A stretch of 64,000 bases of DNA, from NCBI GenBank assembly GCA_003565155.1, contig PXDB01000102.1:1-64000 (forward strand). Direction: 5' to 3'. Below the pieces are notes generated by a model. It was given only the letters and a program-made list of their open reading frames with translations, did not search any database and was not told the DNA's origin. This DNA comes from Nitriliruptoraceae bacterium. GTDB lineage: Bacteria > Actinomycetota > Nitriliruptoria > Nitriliruptorales > Nitriliruptoraceae. The translations under genes were made by a program, and so were the position numbers. Below are positions 17,580 through 27,156 of the stretch, piece by piece (the first letter of the stretch is position 1; each line of letters begins with the position of its first letter).

Positions 17580-18920
17580 CTAGTTCGGCCAGGCGGCGTC
17601 GATCGCCTCCAGCGCCGACTGCAGGTCCTCGCCGTCACGCTGCACGTAGTTCACCATCTCGGTCCAGAAGGCACCGGCACCGACAGCACCGGGCATCATG
17701 TCCGAGGCGTCGAACCGGGCGAAGTCCGCGTTGACGATGATCTCACCCTGGGCCTCGAGCGACTGGTCCGCGTACGCGGAGACGTCGAAGTCCACGAAGG
17801 GCGACAACCAGGCGCCTTCGGCACCCCACGGCTCACCGGACTCCGGCGTCGAGAAGTACTCGAAGAACTCCTGGTTGGAGGGGTTGTCGGTGTAGGCGGC
17901 TGCGAGGTCACCGGCGATCAGCACCGGGTCACCGATGCCCTCGTCGATGCCGGGCAGGTAGAAGAAGTCGACGTCCTCGCCGACGACCGCGTCGTCGGGC
18001 AGGAAGCCCTCGATGAAGCTCGCCTGACGGTGCATGTGGCAGTCACCGTTGACCAGGTCGAGCACCGAGTCACCGAAAGAGGTCTGGAGGATGTTCGGAG
18101 AACCACCGAAGACGTTGCCCTCGGTGAACCAGATCGGGTCCATGTACTCCTCGACGGCCTGGGTGACCTCGGGCGAGGCGAAGGGCAGGTCGTTGGTGAC
18201 CCAGTCGTCGTAGGCATCACCGCCGTGCAGGCGGAGCATGATGTCCTCGATCCAGTCGGTGGCGACCCAACCGGTCGCGTCCGAGGACTCGATCCCGATG
18301 CACCACGGGACGTCACCGGACTCGCGGATCGTGTCCGTGAGCGCGACCATCTCGTCCCAGGTCTCCGGGATGTCGTACCCGTTCTCCTCGAAGTACTCGG
18401 GCACATACCACACCAGCGACTTGATGCTGAGGCGGACCATCAGGCCGTAGAACTCATCGTTCCACTCGCCGAGCTCCACGAGACCGTCCACCATGTCGTT
18501 CTCGAGCTGGTCGAGGTCCACCCAGTCGGTCGCAGGCGTCGCGAGCTCCTGATCGACCATGTCACGCATCAGACCGGGCTGCGGGTGCAGGACGATGTCC
18601 GGCGGGTTCCCACCCTCGATGCGGCTGCGGGCCAGCTGCTCGAAGTCACCCGAGCCCTGCTCCTGCACGGTGATGCCGGTCGCCTCGCTGAACTCTGCGA
18701 AGGCAGCCCGCAGGCCCGCCGTGTCGACGTCACCGGTCAGCGCGTGGAGGACCGTAATGGTGCCCTCCTCGCCAGCCTCCAACTCGGCGTCCTCGTCGAC
18801 GGTCTCCAGGGCGCCTTCCTCGTCGGTGTCGTCGGCTTCGCCGTTACACGCGACGGCGATCATCGCCAACGCGGTCATGGCGGCGATCGTTCGCCACCAT
18901 CGGTTCTTGGAGATCTTCAC
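17580..18920 (-). CDS. ABC alpha-glucoside-binding lipoprotein, AglE type
   Basis: 446-aa extracellular binding lipoprotein. Signal peptide MKISKNRWWRT plus hydrophobic core, lipobox with Cys at about residue 25 (MIAVACNGE), then an acidic linker (DDTDEEGALE...). The mature part has the AglE-like marks: an early TVLHALTGDVDTAGLRAAF strand, IKSLVWYVPEYFEENGY and a late WLSPFVDFDVSAY loop. It should bind alpha-glucosides (trehalose, maltose, sucrose class) and pass them to the permeases downstream. The ATPase is encoded just upstream on the same strand. Confidence 0.92.
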   Translation of the reverse strand: MKISKNRWWRTIAAMTALAMIAVACNGEADDTDEEGALETVDEDAELEAGEEGTITVLHALTGDVDTAGLRAAFAEFSEATGITVQEQGSGDFEQLARSRIEGGNPPDIVLHPQPGLMRDMVDQELATPATDWVDLDQLENDMVDGLVELGEWNDEFYGLMVRLSIKSLVWYVPEYFEENGYDIPETWDEMVALTDTIRESGDVPWCIGIESSDATGWVATDWIEDIMLRLHGGDAYDDWVTNDLPFASPEVTQAVEEYMDPIWFTEGNVFGGSPNILQTSFGDSVLDLVNGDCHMHRQASFIEGFLPDDAVVGEDVDFFYLPGIDEGIGDPVLIAGDLAAAYTDNPSNQEFFEYFSTPESGEPWGAEGAWLSPFVDFDVSAYADQSLEAQGEIIVNADFARFDASDMMPGAVGAGAFWTEMVNYVQRDGEDLQSALEAIDAAWPN

Positions 18921-19091
18921 GATCCACTCCCTGTCGTTGTCATCCGTCCCTCGCCGCTACCGCGGTTTCGGGTGGTCGTCACCGTCCCGCTGCTGCGGTG
19001 CGGTGGTCGCTTGTGCGGCGCTCCCCGGGATCCGCCTCCCGAGGAGCCGTGGCCGGGCCCCGGCAGCAGCGCCGCGGGACCCGGCAAGAAC

Positions 19092-20291
<1,200 letters not shown>

Positions 20292-20321
20292 GTTGTGCTC
20301 TCCCTCCATCTCCGACCTCCC

Positions 20322-20360
20322 ACTATGGCGGTCGGAGGCCGTGGCTGCAAGCGTTTTCGC
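20322..20360 (-). promoter_or_regulatory. promoter of the ATPase operon with LacI-type operator (site 2)
   Basis: On the minus strand, TTGCAG (20350-20345), a 17-bp spacer and CATAGT (20327-20322) form a promoter about 30 bp ahead of the ATPase start. The operator GCGAAAACGCTTGCA (20360-20346) covers the -35 element, so repressor binding would block RNA polymerase. It matches sites 1 and 3 in the TGCAAGCG half. Confidence 0.7.
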
Positions 20361-20366
20361 TAACTT

Positions 20367-21419
20367 CTAGGTTACTGTCCGGTCCAGGGTCCGGGGACGC
20401 GCCGCCACATCGGCCGGCGGCCCGGTCGTACGTCGGACCACGAGCCGCGTCGGGTGTGGCTCGTGGACGTCCGCCTTGGCATCACTCTCCCCCTCCAGGC
20501 GCTCCAGCAGCAGATGCGCGACGCGCTCCCCCTGACCGGTCACGTCCTGACGGATGGTGGTGAGGCCAACGTAGGCGGAGATGTCGTGGTCGTCGATGCC
20601 GATCACGGAGAGATCGCCCGGGACGTCGAGGCCGGCGTCACGCGCCACCTGGATGGCCCCGATGGCCATCTCGTCCGAGCAGGCGAACACCGCGCTGGGC
20701 GGCGTGGGTGCCGCCAGCAGCTTGTGCATCGCCTCGGCACCACCCTCGGCGGAGAAGTTGCCCGGCACGACCAGCGCGGGATCGCCGCTCAGCCCGGCAG
20801 CAGCAAGCGCATCCTGGTAGCCGTTGTAGCGGTCCACTGGCACGGAGAAACGGAAGGGGTCGTCAGGGATGCCGCCGATGAGGGCGATGCGGGTGTGGCC
20901 GAGCCCGGTCAGGTGGCCTACCGCCAGGCGGGCCGCCGCCGCGTTGTCGACCGCGATCCCCCACACCCCGGGCAGGAACGAACCGAGGGAGACGATGGGG
21001 ATCCCGGTGCCCGCGACGGCGGCGAACTGCTCGTCGTCGAAGGGCGCATCCGCCAGGATGAGGCCGTCGACGCGCTTGCGGAAGGGCAGGCTGGCGACGA
21101 AGCGTTCGCTCCCGCCCGGGCCTGAGGTGGTGAAGGGCAGGACGTCGTAGCCGGCCACGGTGGCGACCGCCTCCACCCCGGAGAACAGCTTGGCGTAGTA
21201 CCACTGTCCGAGCATCGGCACGACCAGCCCGAGCACCATCCGCCGGCCCCCGGCCAATCGCGACGCCGTGGGGTCCGCGACGTAATCGAGCCGTGCGGCC
21301 ACCGCCACCACGCGTTCGCGCGTCGAGGGGGCGACGTTGGGCAGGCCCCGCAACGCACGCGAGACGGTGGCGACCGACACCTGGGCCGCCTTCGCCACGT
21401 CCTCGATCGTGGTGCTCAC
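20367..21419 (-). CDS. LacI-family transcriptional regulator
   Basis: 350-aa repressor with a canonical N-terminal helix-turn-helix (TTIEDVAKAAQVSVATVSRALRG) and hinge (YVADPTASRLAGGR), then a periplasmic-binding-protein-like effector domain (VLGLVVPML to IGIDDHDISAYVGLTTI). It should bind palindromes of the TGCAAGCGCTTGCA kind. One such site lies in its own promoter, one at the ATPase promoter and one upstream of the second importer, so autoregulation and control of sugar uptake are likely. Start set at the GTG just before the DNA-binding domain; an ATG at 21467 would add 16 residues. The inducer is unknown, presumably an alpha-glucoside or galactoside. Confidence 0.93.
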   Translation of the reverse strand: MSTTIEDVAKAAQVSVATVSRALRGLPNVAPSTRERVVAVAARLDYVADPTASRLAGGRRMVLGLVVPMLGQWYYAKLFSGVEAVATVAGYDVLPFTTSGPGGSERFVASLPFRKRVDGLILADAPFDDEQFAAVAGTGIPIVSLGSFLPGVWGIAVDNAAAARLAVGHLTGLGHTRIALIGGIPDDPFRFSVPVDRYNGYQDALAAAGLSGDPALVVPGNFSAEGGAEAMHKLLAAPTPPSAVFACSDEMAIGAIQVARDAGLDVPGDLSVIGIDDHDISAYVGLTTIRQDVTGQGERVAHLLLERLEGESDAKADVHEPHPTRLVVRRTTGPPADVAARPRTLDRTVT

Positions 21420-21476
21420 GAGCGCAACAGGACTCCCGCTACCGGCACCGCCAGGCGCCGCCTCCACCGCTCCGAG

Positions 21477-21515
21477 ACGCTAGACCGGCCGATCAGCACC
21501 CTGCAAGCGCTTTCA
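21477..21515. promoter_or_regulatory. lacI promoter and LacI-type operator (site 3)
   Basis: The operator TGCAAGCGCTTTCA (21502-21515) lies between the divergent lacI and GH13 genes. On the minus strand TTGCAG (21506-21501), an 18-bp spacer and TAGCGT (21482-21477) form the lacI promoter, so the operator overlaps the -35 element as at site 2. The site could also control the GH13-kinase pair on the plus strand. Confidence 0.7.
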
Positions 21516-21609
21516 CCCTGTGTGGCAGGGCGCCCGCGCTGCGGTGCGCCACGGCTCGGGTTCGTCAGCACTACCGTCGGGCGGACGTCGACGCCACACC
21601 GAGGTGGAT

Positions 21610-23295
21610 GTGCACACGCAGCAGGTCGGTCAACACGGACGACGCCCCCGCTGGTGGCGTGGAGCGGTCGGCTACGAGGTGTACGTGCGCTCCTTCGCGG
21701 ACACCGACGACGACGGGATCGGCGACCTACCGGGCGTGCGGGGTCGGCTGTCGTATCTCGCCGATCTCGGCGTCGACGTGGTGTGGCTCACCCCCGTCAC
21801 GCCCTCACCCCAGCGCGACCACGGCTACGACGTCGCGGACTACCTCGGTGTGGAACCGGCCTACGGCACCCTCGACGACCTCCAGGACGTGCTCGACACC
21901 GCGCACGGGCTGGGCTTGCGGGTGCTGATGGACCTGGTGCCGAACCACACCTCGGATCTGCACCCGTGGTTCCTCGACGCCTGCTCGGGACGCGACGCCG
22001 ACCACCGCGACTTCTACGTGTGGCGCGACCCCGCACCCGACGGTGGTCCCCCCAACAACTGGGTGAGCCACTTCGGCGGTCCGGCCTGGACCTTCCACGC
22101 ACCCACCGGGCAGTACTACATGCACCTGTTCCTGCCCGAGCAGCCCGACCTCAACTGGGCCGAGCCACGGGTCTGGGACGCCTTCGACGACATCCTCACC
22201 ACCTGGTTCGAGCGGGGTGTCGACGGCGTGCGCATCGACGTCGCGCACTCGCTGGTGGAGGATCCCCAGTTCCGCGACAACCCGCTGCTGGACACACCGC
22301 CGCAGGGAAGCGGCGGGACCGGGTCGGTCTTCGATCGTTTCGCCCACATCCACGACCTCGACCAGCCCGGGGTGGTGGATATCTACCGCCGCTGGCGCCG
22401 CATCGCGGACGCCCACGACGCCGTGCTGCTCGGCGAGGTGTACGTCCTCGACCCCACCAAGCTGCAGCGCTACGTCGCCGACGACGCACTGCACTCCGCC
22501 TTCGCCTTCGACGCCATCAAGGTCAGCTGGGACGCATGGGAGATCCGCACCACCCTCGGGCCCTACGTCGCCGCCTGCGATGACCGGCTGTCCTGGCCGC
22601 TGTCGAGCCACGACGACCCCCACGCCGCGCAGCGGTTCGGCGGCGGCGAGGTGGGCGCCCGTCGGGCGCTCGCCTACCTGACCCTGCTGTGCGCGCTCCC
22701 CGGCGTGCCCTTCCTCTACCAGGGTGACGAGCTCGGCCTCGATGATGCGGTGCTGCCCGACGGGGTCGCCGAGGACCCGATCGCCGTCCGGCTCGGGGTC
22801 CGGGGCCGTGACCCGCAGCGCAGCCCGATGCCCTGGGACGACGGGCCCGCGCTCGGCTTCACCACGGGCACCCCGTGGCTGCCCGTGGGCAGCAACCGCA
22901 CGGCCACCGACACCGTGGTTGCCCAGCAGCAGACCCCCGGCTCGCACCTCGACGCCACCACCTCGCTGCTGTCGCTGCGCCGCCGGTTGCCCGCCCTGAC
23001 CGGCGACGCGCCCCTGGAGTGGGTCGTGGAGGAGGGACCGGTCGTGGCCGTCACCCGCGGTGACGAGGTGCTGGTGGCCCTGCACGTCGGCGACGGTGAG
23101 GGGGACGCCCGGCTGGTGCTGCCAGAGGAGGCCCGGCTGCTCTACGCCACCGACCCGGCAGCCTTCCTCGTGGAGGGCGAGCTCACCCTGCCGGAGGACG
23201 TGGCGGTCATCGTCGCACTCGACCCGGTGGCCGACCCTGAGACGGCCCCAGAGGCCGACCCCGCACCGGACGGCGACATCGAGGAGGTGCCGTGA
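21610..23295 (+). CDS. alpha-glucosidase / oligo-1,6-glucosidase-like, GH13 family
   Basis: 561-aa cytoplasmic GH13 enzyme. Conserved regions: DLVPNHTSD, GVRIDVAH (nucleophile Asp), LLGEVYV (acid/base Glu) and SSHDDPH (transition-state Asp). The opening WWRGAVGYEVYVRSFADTDDDGIGDLPG is the usual alpha-glucosidase or trehalose-6-phosphate-hydrolase start. It should hydrolyse alpha-glucosides imported by the AglEFGK-like system. GTG start is a guess from a GAGG motif five bases upstream; the open frame continues 90 bp further. The last 20 residues are an acidic Pro/Glu tail. It overlaps the kinase gene by one base, so they form a two-gene unit. Confidence 0.9.
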   Translation: MHTQQVGQHGRRPRWWRGAVGYEVYVRSFADTDDDGIGDLPGVRGRLSYLADLGVDVVWLTPVTPSPQRDHGYDVADYLGVEPAYGTLDDLQDVLDTAHGLGLRVLMDLVPNHTSDLHPWFLDACSGRDADHRDFYVWRDPAPDGGPPNNWVSHFGGPAWTFHAPTGQYYMHLFLPEQPDLNWAEPRVWDAFDDILTTWFERGVDGVRIDVAHSLVEDPQFRDNPLLDTPPQGSGGTGSVFDRFAHIHDLDQPGVVDIYRRWRRIADAHDAVLLGEVYVLDPTKLQRYVADDALHSAFAFDAIKVSWDAWEIRTTLGPYVAACDDRLSWPLSSHDDPHAAQRFGGGEVGARRALAYLTLLCALPGVPFLYQGDELGLDDAVLPDGVAEDPIAVRLGVRGRDPQRSPMPWDDGPALGFTTGTPWLPVGSNRTATDTVVAQQQTPGSHLDATTSLLSLRRRLPALTGDAPLEWVVEEGPVVAVTRGDEVLVALHVGDGEGDARLVLPEEARLLYATDPAAFLVEGELTLPEDVAVIVALDPVADPETAPEADPAPDGDIEEVP

Positions 23296-24239
23296 TGATC
23301 GTGGTCGCGGGAGAAGCCCTGGTCGACCTGGCGCCCCGGGACGGGCTGCTGCTGCCCCTGCCGGGTGGTTCGCCCTACAACGTCGCTGTCGGCCTCGGAC
23401 GGCTCGGGCGTCGGACCAGCTACCTCGGCGGGCTGTCCACCGACGCCTTCGGGCAGCGCATGGCCGAACGTCTGGACGCGGAGTCCGTCGACCTGTCGTT
23501 GTGCCCCCGGTTCGACGCGCCCACCACCCTCGCGGTCGTCCACCTCGACGCGGACGGTCGGGCCAGCTACGGCTTCTACCTCGCGGGCACCGCGGCGGCG
23601 CTGCTCGCGGTGGACCAGCTCCCGCCGCTGCCCACCGACGCGTGGCTGCACGTGTCCCTCGGCGCCATCGGCTTCGCGCACGCGCCCACGGGACGCGCGC
23701 TGGCCGGGCTGCTGGAGCAGCACGCCGGACGCGGGCTGACCAGCCTCGACCCCAACGTGCGGCCCCTGGTGTTCGCCCAGGCCGGTGGTGTCGCCGCGTA
23801 CGCGGAGGTCATGGACCGCGTCGTCGCCGCGACCGACCTGGTCAAGGTCAGCGACGAGGACCTGGAACAGCTCCACCCCGCCAGCGACTGGCACGCGAGC
23901 GCGCGCCGCTGGGCCGCCAGCGGGCCGGCCCTGGTCGTGGTCACCCGGGGGCCGGACGGGGCCGTGGCGGTGACCGCCGACGGCCGTGAGGTGGCCGTCC
24001 CCGGCGCACGGGTCGAGGTGGTGGACACCGTCGGTGCCGGCGACGCCTTCACCGCCGGCCTGCTCGCCTGGCTCGACCGGCAGGGCGTCAGCGACCGTCA
24101 CGCGCTGGCCGGCCTCGATGACGCCACGCTGGCGGCGGCCCTGACCTCCGCGCGTCAGGTCGCCGCACTGACGTGTACCCGGGCCGGTGCCGACCCACCA
24201 CGAGCCGCCGAGGTCGCTGGCGGGTGGCCGGAGGGTTGA
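23295..24239 (+). CDS. PfkB-family carbohydrate kinase (fructokinase-like)
   Basis: 314-aa sugar kinase. Motif 1 is GGSPYNVAVGLGRLG (about residues 25-39) and motif 2 is DTVGAGDAFTAGLLAWL, which carries the catalytic Asp and the anion hole. It phosphorylates a hexose freed by the glycosidases; the early VVAGEALVDL and GGSPYNVA are typical of fructokinases. ATG selected because GAGGAGGT lies six bases upstream; the GTG one codon earlier is also possible. Start overlaps the GH13 stop (TGATG). Ends in a hairpin shared with the convergent NuoF-like gene. Confidence 0.92.
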   Translation: MIVVAGEALVDLAPRDGLLLPLPGGSPYNVAVGLGRLGRRTSYLGGLSTDAFGQRMAERLDAESVDLSLCPRFDAPTTLAVVHLDADGRASYGFYLAGTAAALLAVDQLPPLPTDAWLHVSLGAIGFAHAPTGRALAGLLEQHAGRGLTSLDPNVRPLVFAQAGGVAAYAEVMDRVVAATDLVKVSDEDLEQLHPASDWHASARRWAASGPALVVVTRGPDGAVAVTADGREVAVPGARVEVVDTVGAGDAFTAGLLAWLDRQGVSDRHALAGLDDATLAAALTSARQVAALTCTRAGADPPRAAEVAGGWPEG

Positions 24240-24242
24240 GCG

Positions 24243-24263
24243 CTGCCGCCTGGCCGGCGGCAG
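24243..24263. terminator. bidirectional hairpin between convergent genes
   Basis: CTGCCGCC (24243-24250), a 5-nt loop and GGCGGCAG (24256-24263), directly after the kinase stop and 43 bp from the stop of the convergent NuoF-like gene. Perfect 8-bp stem, no T-run. Confidence 0.55.
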
Positions 24264-24306
24264 TCACGAACCGGGCGCCACAACGGTGCGGCGCACCAGC
24301 CGGGCC

Positions 24307-25707
24307 TCACTGCGGGTGCGGCGTCTCCGGGTCCCGGATCGCCTCGAGGCGCAACGCTCCCGGCTCCTCGTCGCTGTAGGACCAGTCGAGCTGCTTGAGG
24401 TGGTAGCGCTCGTGGTAGGTCACCTCGCCGGTGTCGTCATCGATGTGCTCCACCAGCGGCGTCGGGAGGTCGGCGGGGGTCGGTTCCCCGGCCTGCACCG
24501 TCGCGACGAACTCGTCCACGAAGGCCTCCACCGTGGAGCCCACCATGATCTGGGAGCCCACCGGGAGGTAGCAGCGGTTCTGGTCGGTGACGGTGTGGGT
24601 CCAGCGCAACAGCGCTTCGAGGTCGGTCTGCTCCGCCTCTCCCCGTTGCACCTTGGCGAGCAGGTCCGCCATGGCGCTGTTGCCGAGCTTGCACGCGTTG
24701 CACTGGCCACAGGACTCCACGGCCAGGAAGTGCACCAGCACGCGCAGCACGTCCACGATCGAGCGGGACCGGTCGTAGACCACGAACCCGCCGGAGCCGA
24801 GGCCGCTGCCGGCCTCCCGCATCCGGTCGAAGCACAGCGGGGTGTCCAGCATGGCCTCGGTGATCACGGCGTTGGACACCCCGCTGTAGACCGCCTTGAC
24901 GTCCTCGGCACCGGCGACGTCGGTGAGCAGGGTCCGCAGGCTGGTGCCCAGCGCCAGCTCGTACACCCCGGGGCTGGCCACGTCACCCACCACGGTGAAC
25001 AGCATCGTGCCCGGCGAGTCCTCGGTGCCGGCCTGGCGGAACCACTCCGCGCCGTAGGCCAGGATCGCGGTGACGTGGGCCAGCGTCTCCACGTTGTTGA
25101 CCACCGTGGGGCTGGCGGTGGTGGTCGAGGCGGCCAGGCCCGCCTCGAAGGGCTTGACGATCCGGGGCATCGGCAGGTTGCCCTCGATGACCTCCAGCAT
25201 CGCCGACTCCTCACCGAACAGGTAGGCGTCCGGGCCCGTGACCACCTCGATGCGGTCCGCGTGGGCCCAGCCGGCCTCCCGGATCTCGGTGAGCGCCGTG
25301 GTCAGCCGTGCGAGGGGGACCGTGAACTTCTCCTTGATCCCGATGTGGGCGGTGACCGCGCCGGTGGCCTCCAGGGCGATGCACACCCCCTCGAGGAAGG
25401 CGTAGGGCTGCTGCTCGATGAGGGTGCGGTCCTTGTAGGTCCCGGGCTCGCCTTCCGCGGCGTTGGCGACCAGGGTGACGCTGCCGCCGCCGTCGCGCGC
25501 GGTGGCGGCCACGCCCCGCCACTTCCGGGCGGTGGGGAAGCCGGCACCGCCACGACCCCGCAGCCCGGCTTCCTCCAGCAGGTCGCAGATGGCGTCGCTG
25601 CCGAGCTCCTGGGCCCGTGCCAGCGCCTCCCCACCACCCGCATCGAGGTGGTCCGCGAGGCTGGTCACCGGGGCGGGCGGGAGCAGACGGTCGGTGTCCA
25701 CGGTCAC
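24307..25707 (-). CDS. NuoF-like NADH-binding flavoprotein, stand-alone
   Basis: 466-aa homologue of the NADH/FMN/4Fe-4S subunit of complex I and related formate or bidirectional hydrogenase modules. FMN/NADH site: GRGGAGFPTARKW (about residues 51-63) and ANAAEGEPGTYKDR. SLBB domain in the middle (VVGDVASPGVYELALG). C-terminal iron-sulfur motif ESCGQCNACKLGN with a fourth Cys in NRCYLPVG. It transfers electrons from NAD(P)H. No NuoE, NuoG or dehydrogenase partner is adjacent, so its complex is unknown. The final 60 residues (HERYHLKQLDWSYSDEEPG) are an extra tail. Confidence 0.88.
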   Translation of the reverse strand: MTVDTDRLLPPAPVTSLADHLDAGGGEALARAQELGSDAICDLLEEAGLRGRGGAGFPTARKWRGVAATARDGGGSVTLVANAAEGEPGTYKDRTLIEQQPYAFLEGVCIALEATGAVTAHIGIKEKFTVPLARLTTALTEIREAGWAHADRIEVVTGPDAYLFGEESAMLEVIEGNLPMPRIVKPFEAGLAASTTTASPTVVNNVETLAHVTAILAYGAEWFRQAGTEDSPGTMLFTVVGDVASPGVYELALGTSLRTLLTDVAGAEDVKAVYSGVSNAVITEAMLDTPLCFDRMREAGSGLGSGGFVVYDRSRSIVDVLRVLVHFLAVESCGQCNACKLGNSAMADLLAKVQRGEAEQTDLEALLRWTHTVTDQNRCYLPVGSQIMVGSTVEAFVDEFVATVQAGEPTPADLPTPLVEHIDDDTGEVTYHERYHLKQLDWSYSDEEPGALRLEAIRDPETPHPQ

Positions 25708-25766
25708 AGGGCGGGCTCCGGTCGCGGGTGGGGCGTCACGGCGCTCTGGCCGGTGACAGCGGTCAG

Positions 25767-27008
25767 TCAGTAGGGGTTCGCGCGGTCCTCGAAGGCCGGG
25801 TCGAGCTCATCGGCACGCTCGGCGGGGAAGGAGATCGTGTCCGGGTTGCCGTCGGAGACGAAGGGCTGGCTGCTCCCACCCGCCTCGATGATCTCCAACC
25901 ACCACGCCGACTCGAACTCCGCGTCCGGGTCGACGCTGGAGCGGATGCGCGGGATCGCCAGGGGGTCGAACTCCGCGGCGAAGGGTGAGGGGGCGGGGTT
26001 CGAGCCCACCAGCAGGATGCCCTCGTGGTCGTAGCTGCCGGCGTCCGACGAACCGCTGGCCGCCAGGTCCCGGTCCTCGGGGAAGACCCCGAGCGGCAGC
26101 GACAGCGTCACCACCTCGGCGTCGTCCACCAGGTCGGTGACCACGGCGATGTTGGTGGCGAGCTCGTCCTGGACATCGGCCGCCCCGAGCGTGCGCAGGT
26201 TCGGGTGGTTGTGGGTGTGGTTGCCGATCTCCATCCCGTGGCCGTGCAGGACCTCGAGGACCTGCTCGCCACGCTCGGTGCCGCCGAAGAGCGAGCTCGT
26301 GATGACGTAGACCGAGGCACGGGGCTCGACGTCGTCGTACTCCGCGGCGATCTCCACCAGGATGCCGAGCGAGGTGTCCGGATCGAGCTCACCATCATCG
26401 GTCAGCTGCGCCTGGGAGGTCGTGGAGTCGTCGTAGGTGAGCACCACCGGCTTGGTGCCGGCCGGCACGTCGATCTCCCGGCGCACCAGTTGGGTGACGG
26501 TGATCGGGCGGTAATCGTTGTCGAACAGCCACCGCAGTTCCTGCTCGTACTCCTCGGGCGTCATGTCGTAGACGCTGCCGCCGTCCTCGCGCAGCTGGTG
26601 GTACATCAGCACCGGCACCACGCCCAGCTCGTCGGCACCCACCTCGGCGGGGTCGACGGCGGGCTCGGGCTCCGGTTCCGGCTCCTCGGCGGCCTGCTCG
26701 TCCTCGACAGCGTCCGTGTCCTCCGCATCACCGACCTCGTCTGGCGCGCTGTCGGCGTCCTCCTCGGTGGCGGTGTCCTCCACCTCGGCGTCGTCGAGGT
26801 CCTCCTCCGCCTCGGCGCAGGCCGCGAGCAGCAGGACCAGACCGGCGGCGACCGCAAGGGCACGCACGCCCCGGCGGTGGCCGGGCTGCCGGGCGCCGGC
26901 CGCCCGGTCGGGGCCGGACCGCGTGGCGGCGGCATCGGGCCCGCCCACGGCACCGGTCGGTGTGATGGCGCGGGGCCTCGCACCCCTGCCGAAGATGGTT
27001 GCTCGCAC
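25767..27008 (-). CDS. polysaccharide deacetylase lipoprotein (CE4/NodB-like)
   Basis: 413-aa exported lipoprotein. A basic N-terminus of about 47 residues precedes a hydrophobic stretch and lipobox LLAAC; if the GTG at 26867 is the true start, the signal peptide has ordinary length. A strongly acidic linker (about 60 residues of D/E/P/A) follows, then the NodB domain: VPVLMYHQL, motif 1 LTYDDS (metal Asp), motif 2 NHTHNH (His-x3-His). Predicted to remove N-acetyl or O-acetyl groups from a cell-surface glycan. Divergent from the DUF4015 glycosidase-like lipoprotein gene, suggesting a shared glycan. Confidence 0.87.
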   Translation of the reverse strand: MRATIFGRGARPRAITPTGAVGGPDAAATRSGPDRAAGARQPGHRRGVRALAVAAGLVLLLAACAEAEEDLDDAEVEDTATEEDADSAPDEVGDAEDTDAVEDEQAAEEPEPEPEPAVDPAEVGADELGVVPVLMYHQLREDGGSVYDMTPEEYEQELRWLFDNDYRPITVTQLVRREIDVPAGTKPVVLTYDDSTTSQAQLTDDGELDPDTSLGILVEIAAEYDDVEPRASVYVITSSLFGGTERGEQVLEVLHGHGMEIGNHTHNHPNLRTLGAADVQDELATNIAVVTDLVDDAEVVTLSLPLGVFPEDRDLAASGSSDAGSYDHEGILLVGSNPAPSPFAAEFDPLAIPRIRSSVDPDAEFESAWWLEIIEAGGSSQPFVSDGNPDTISFPAERADELDPAFEDRANPY

Positions 27009-27156
27009 CTGTCCAGCCCCCCGGGGGTGGTCGTGACCGGGACGGTTCCGGCCGATCTCGATGACCCCGCACGGTACCGTTGCTGCGCGCGCGCTCCACC
27101 GGGGCGCGGCTCATCGCTGTTGCCGACGCGACGTCGGCTCCCCCGGGGGATCGACC

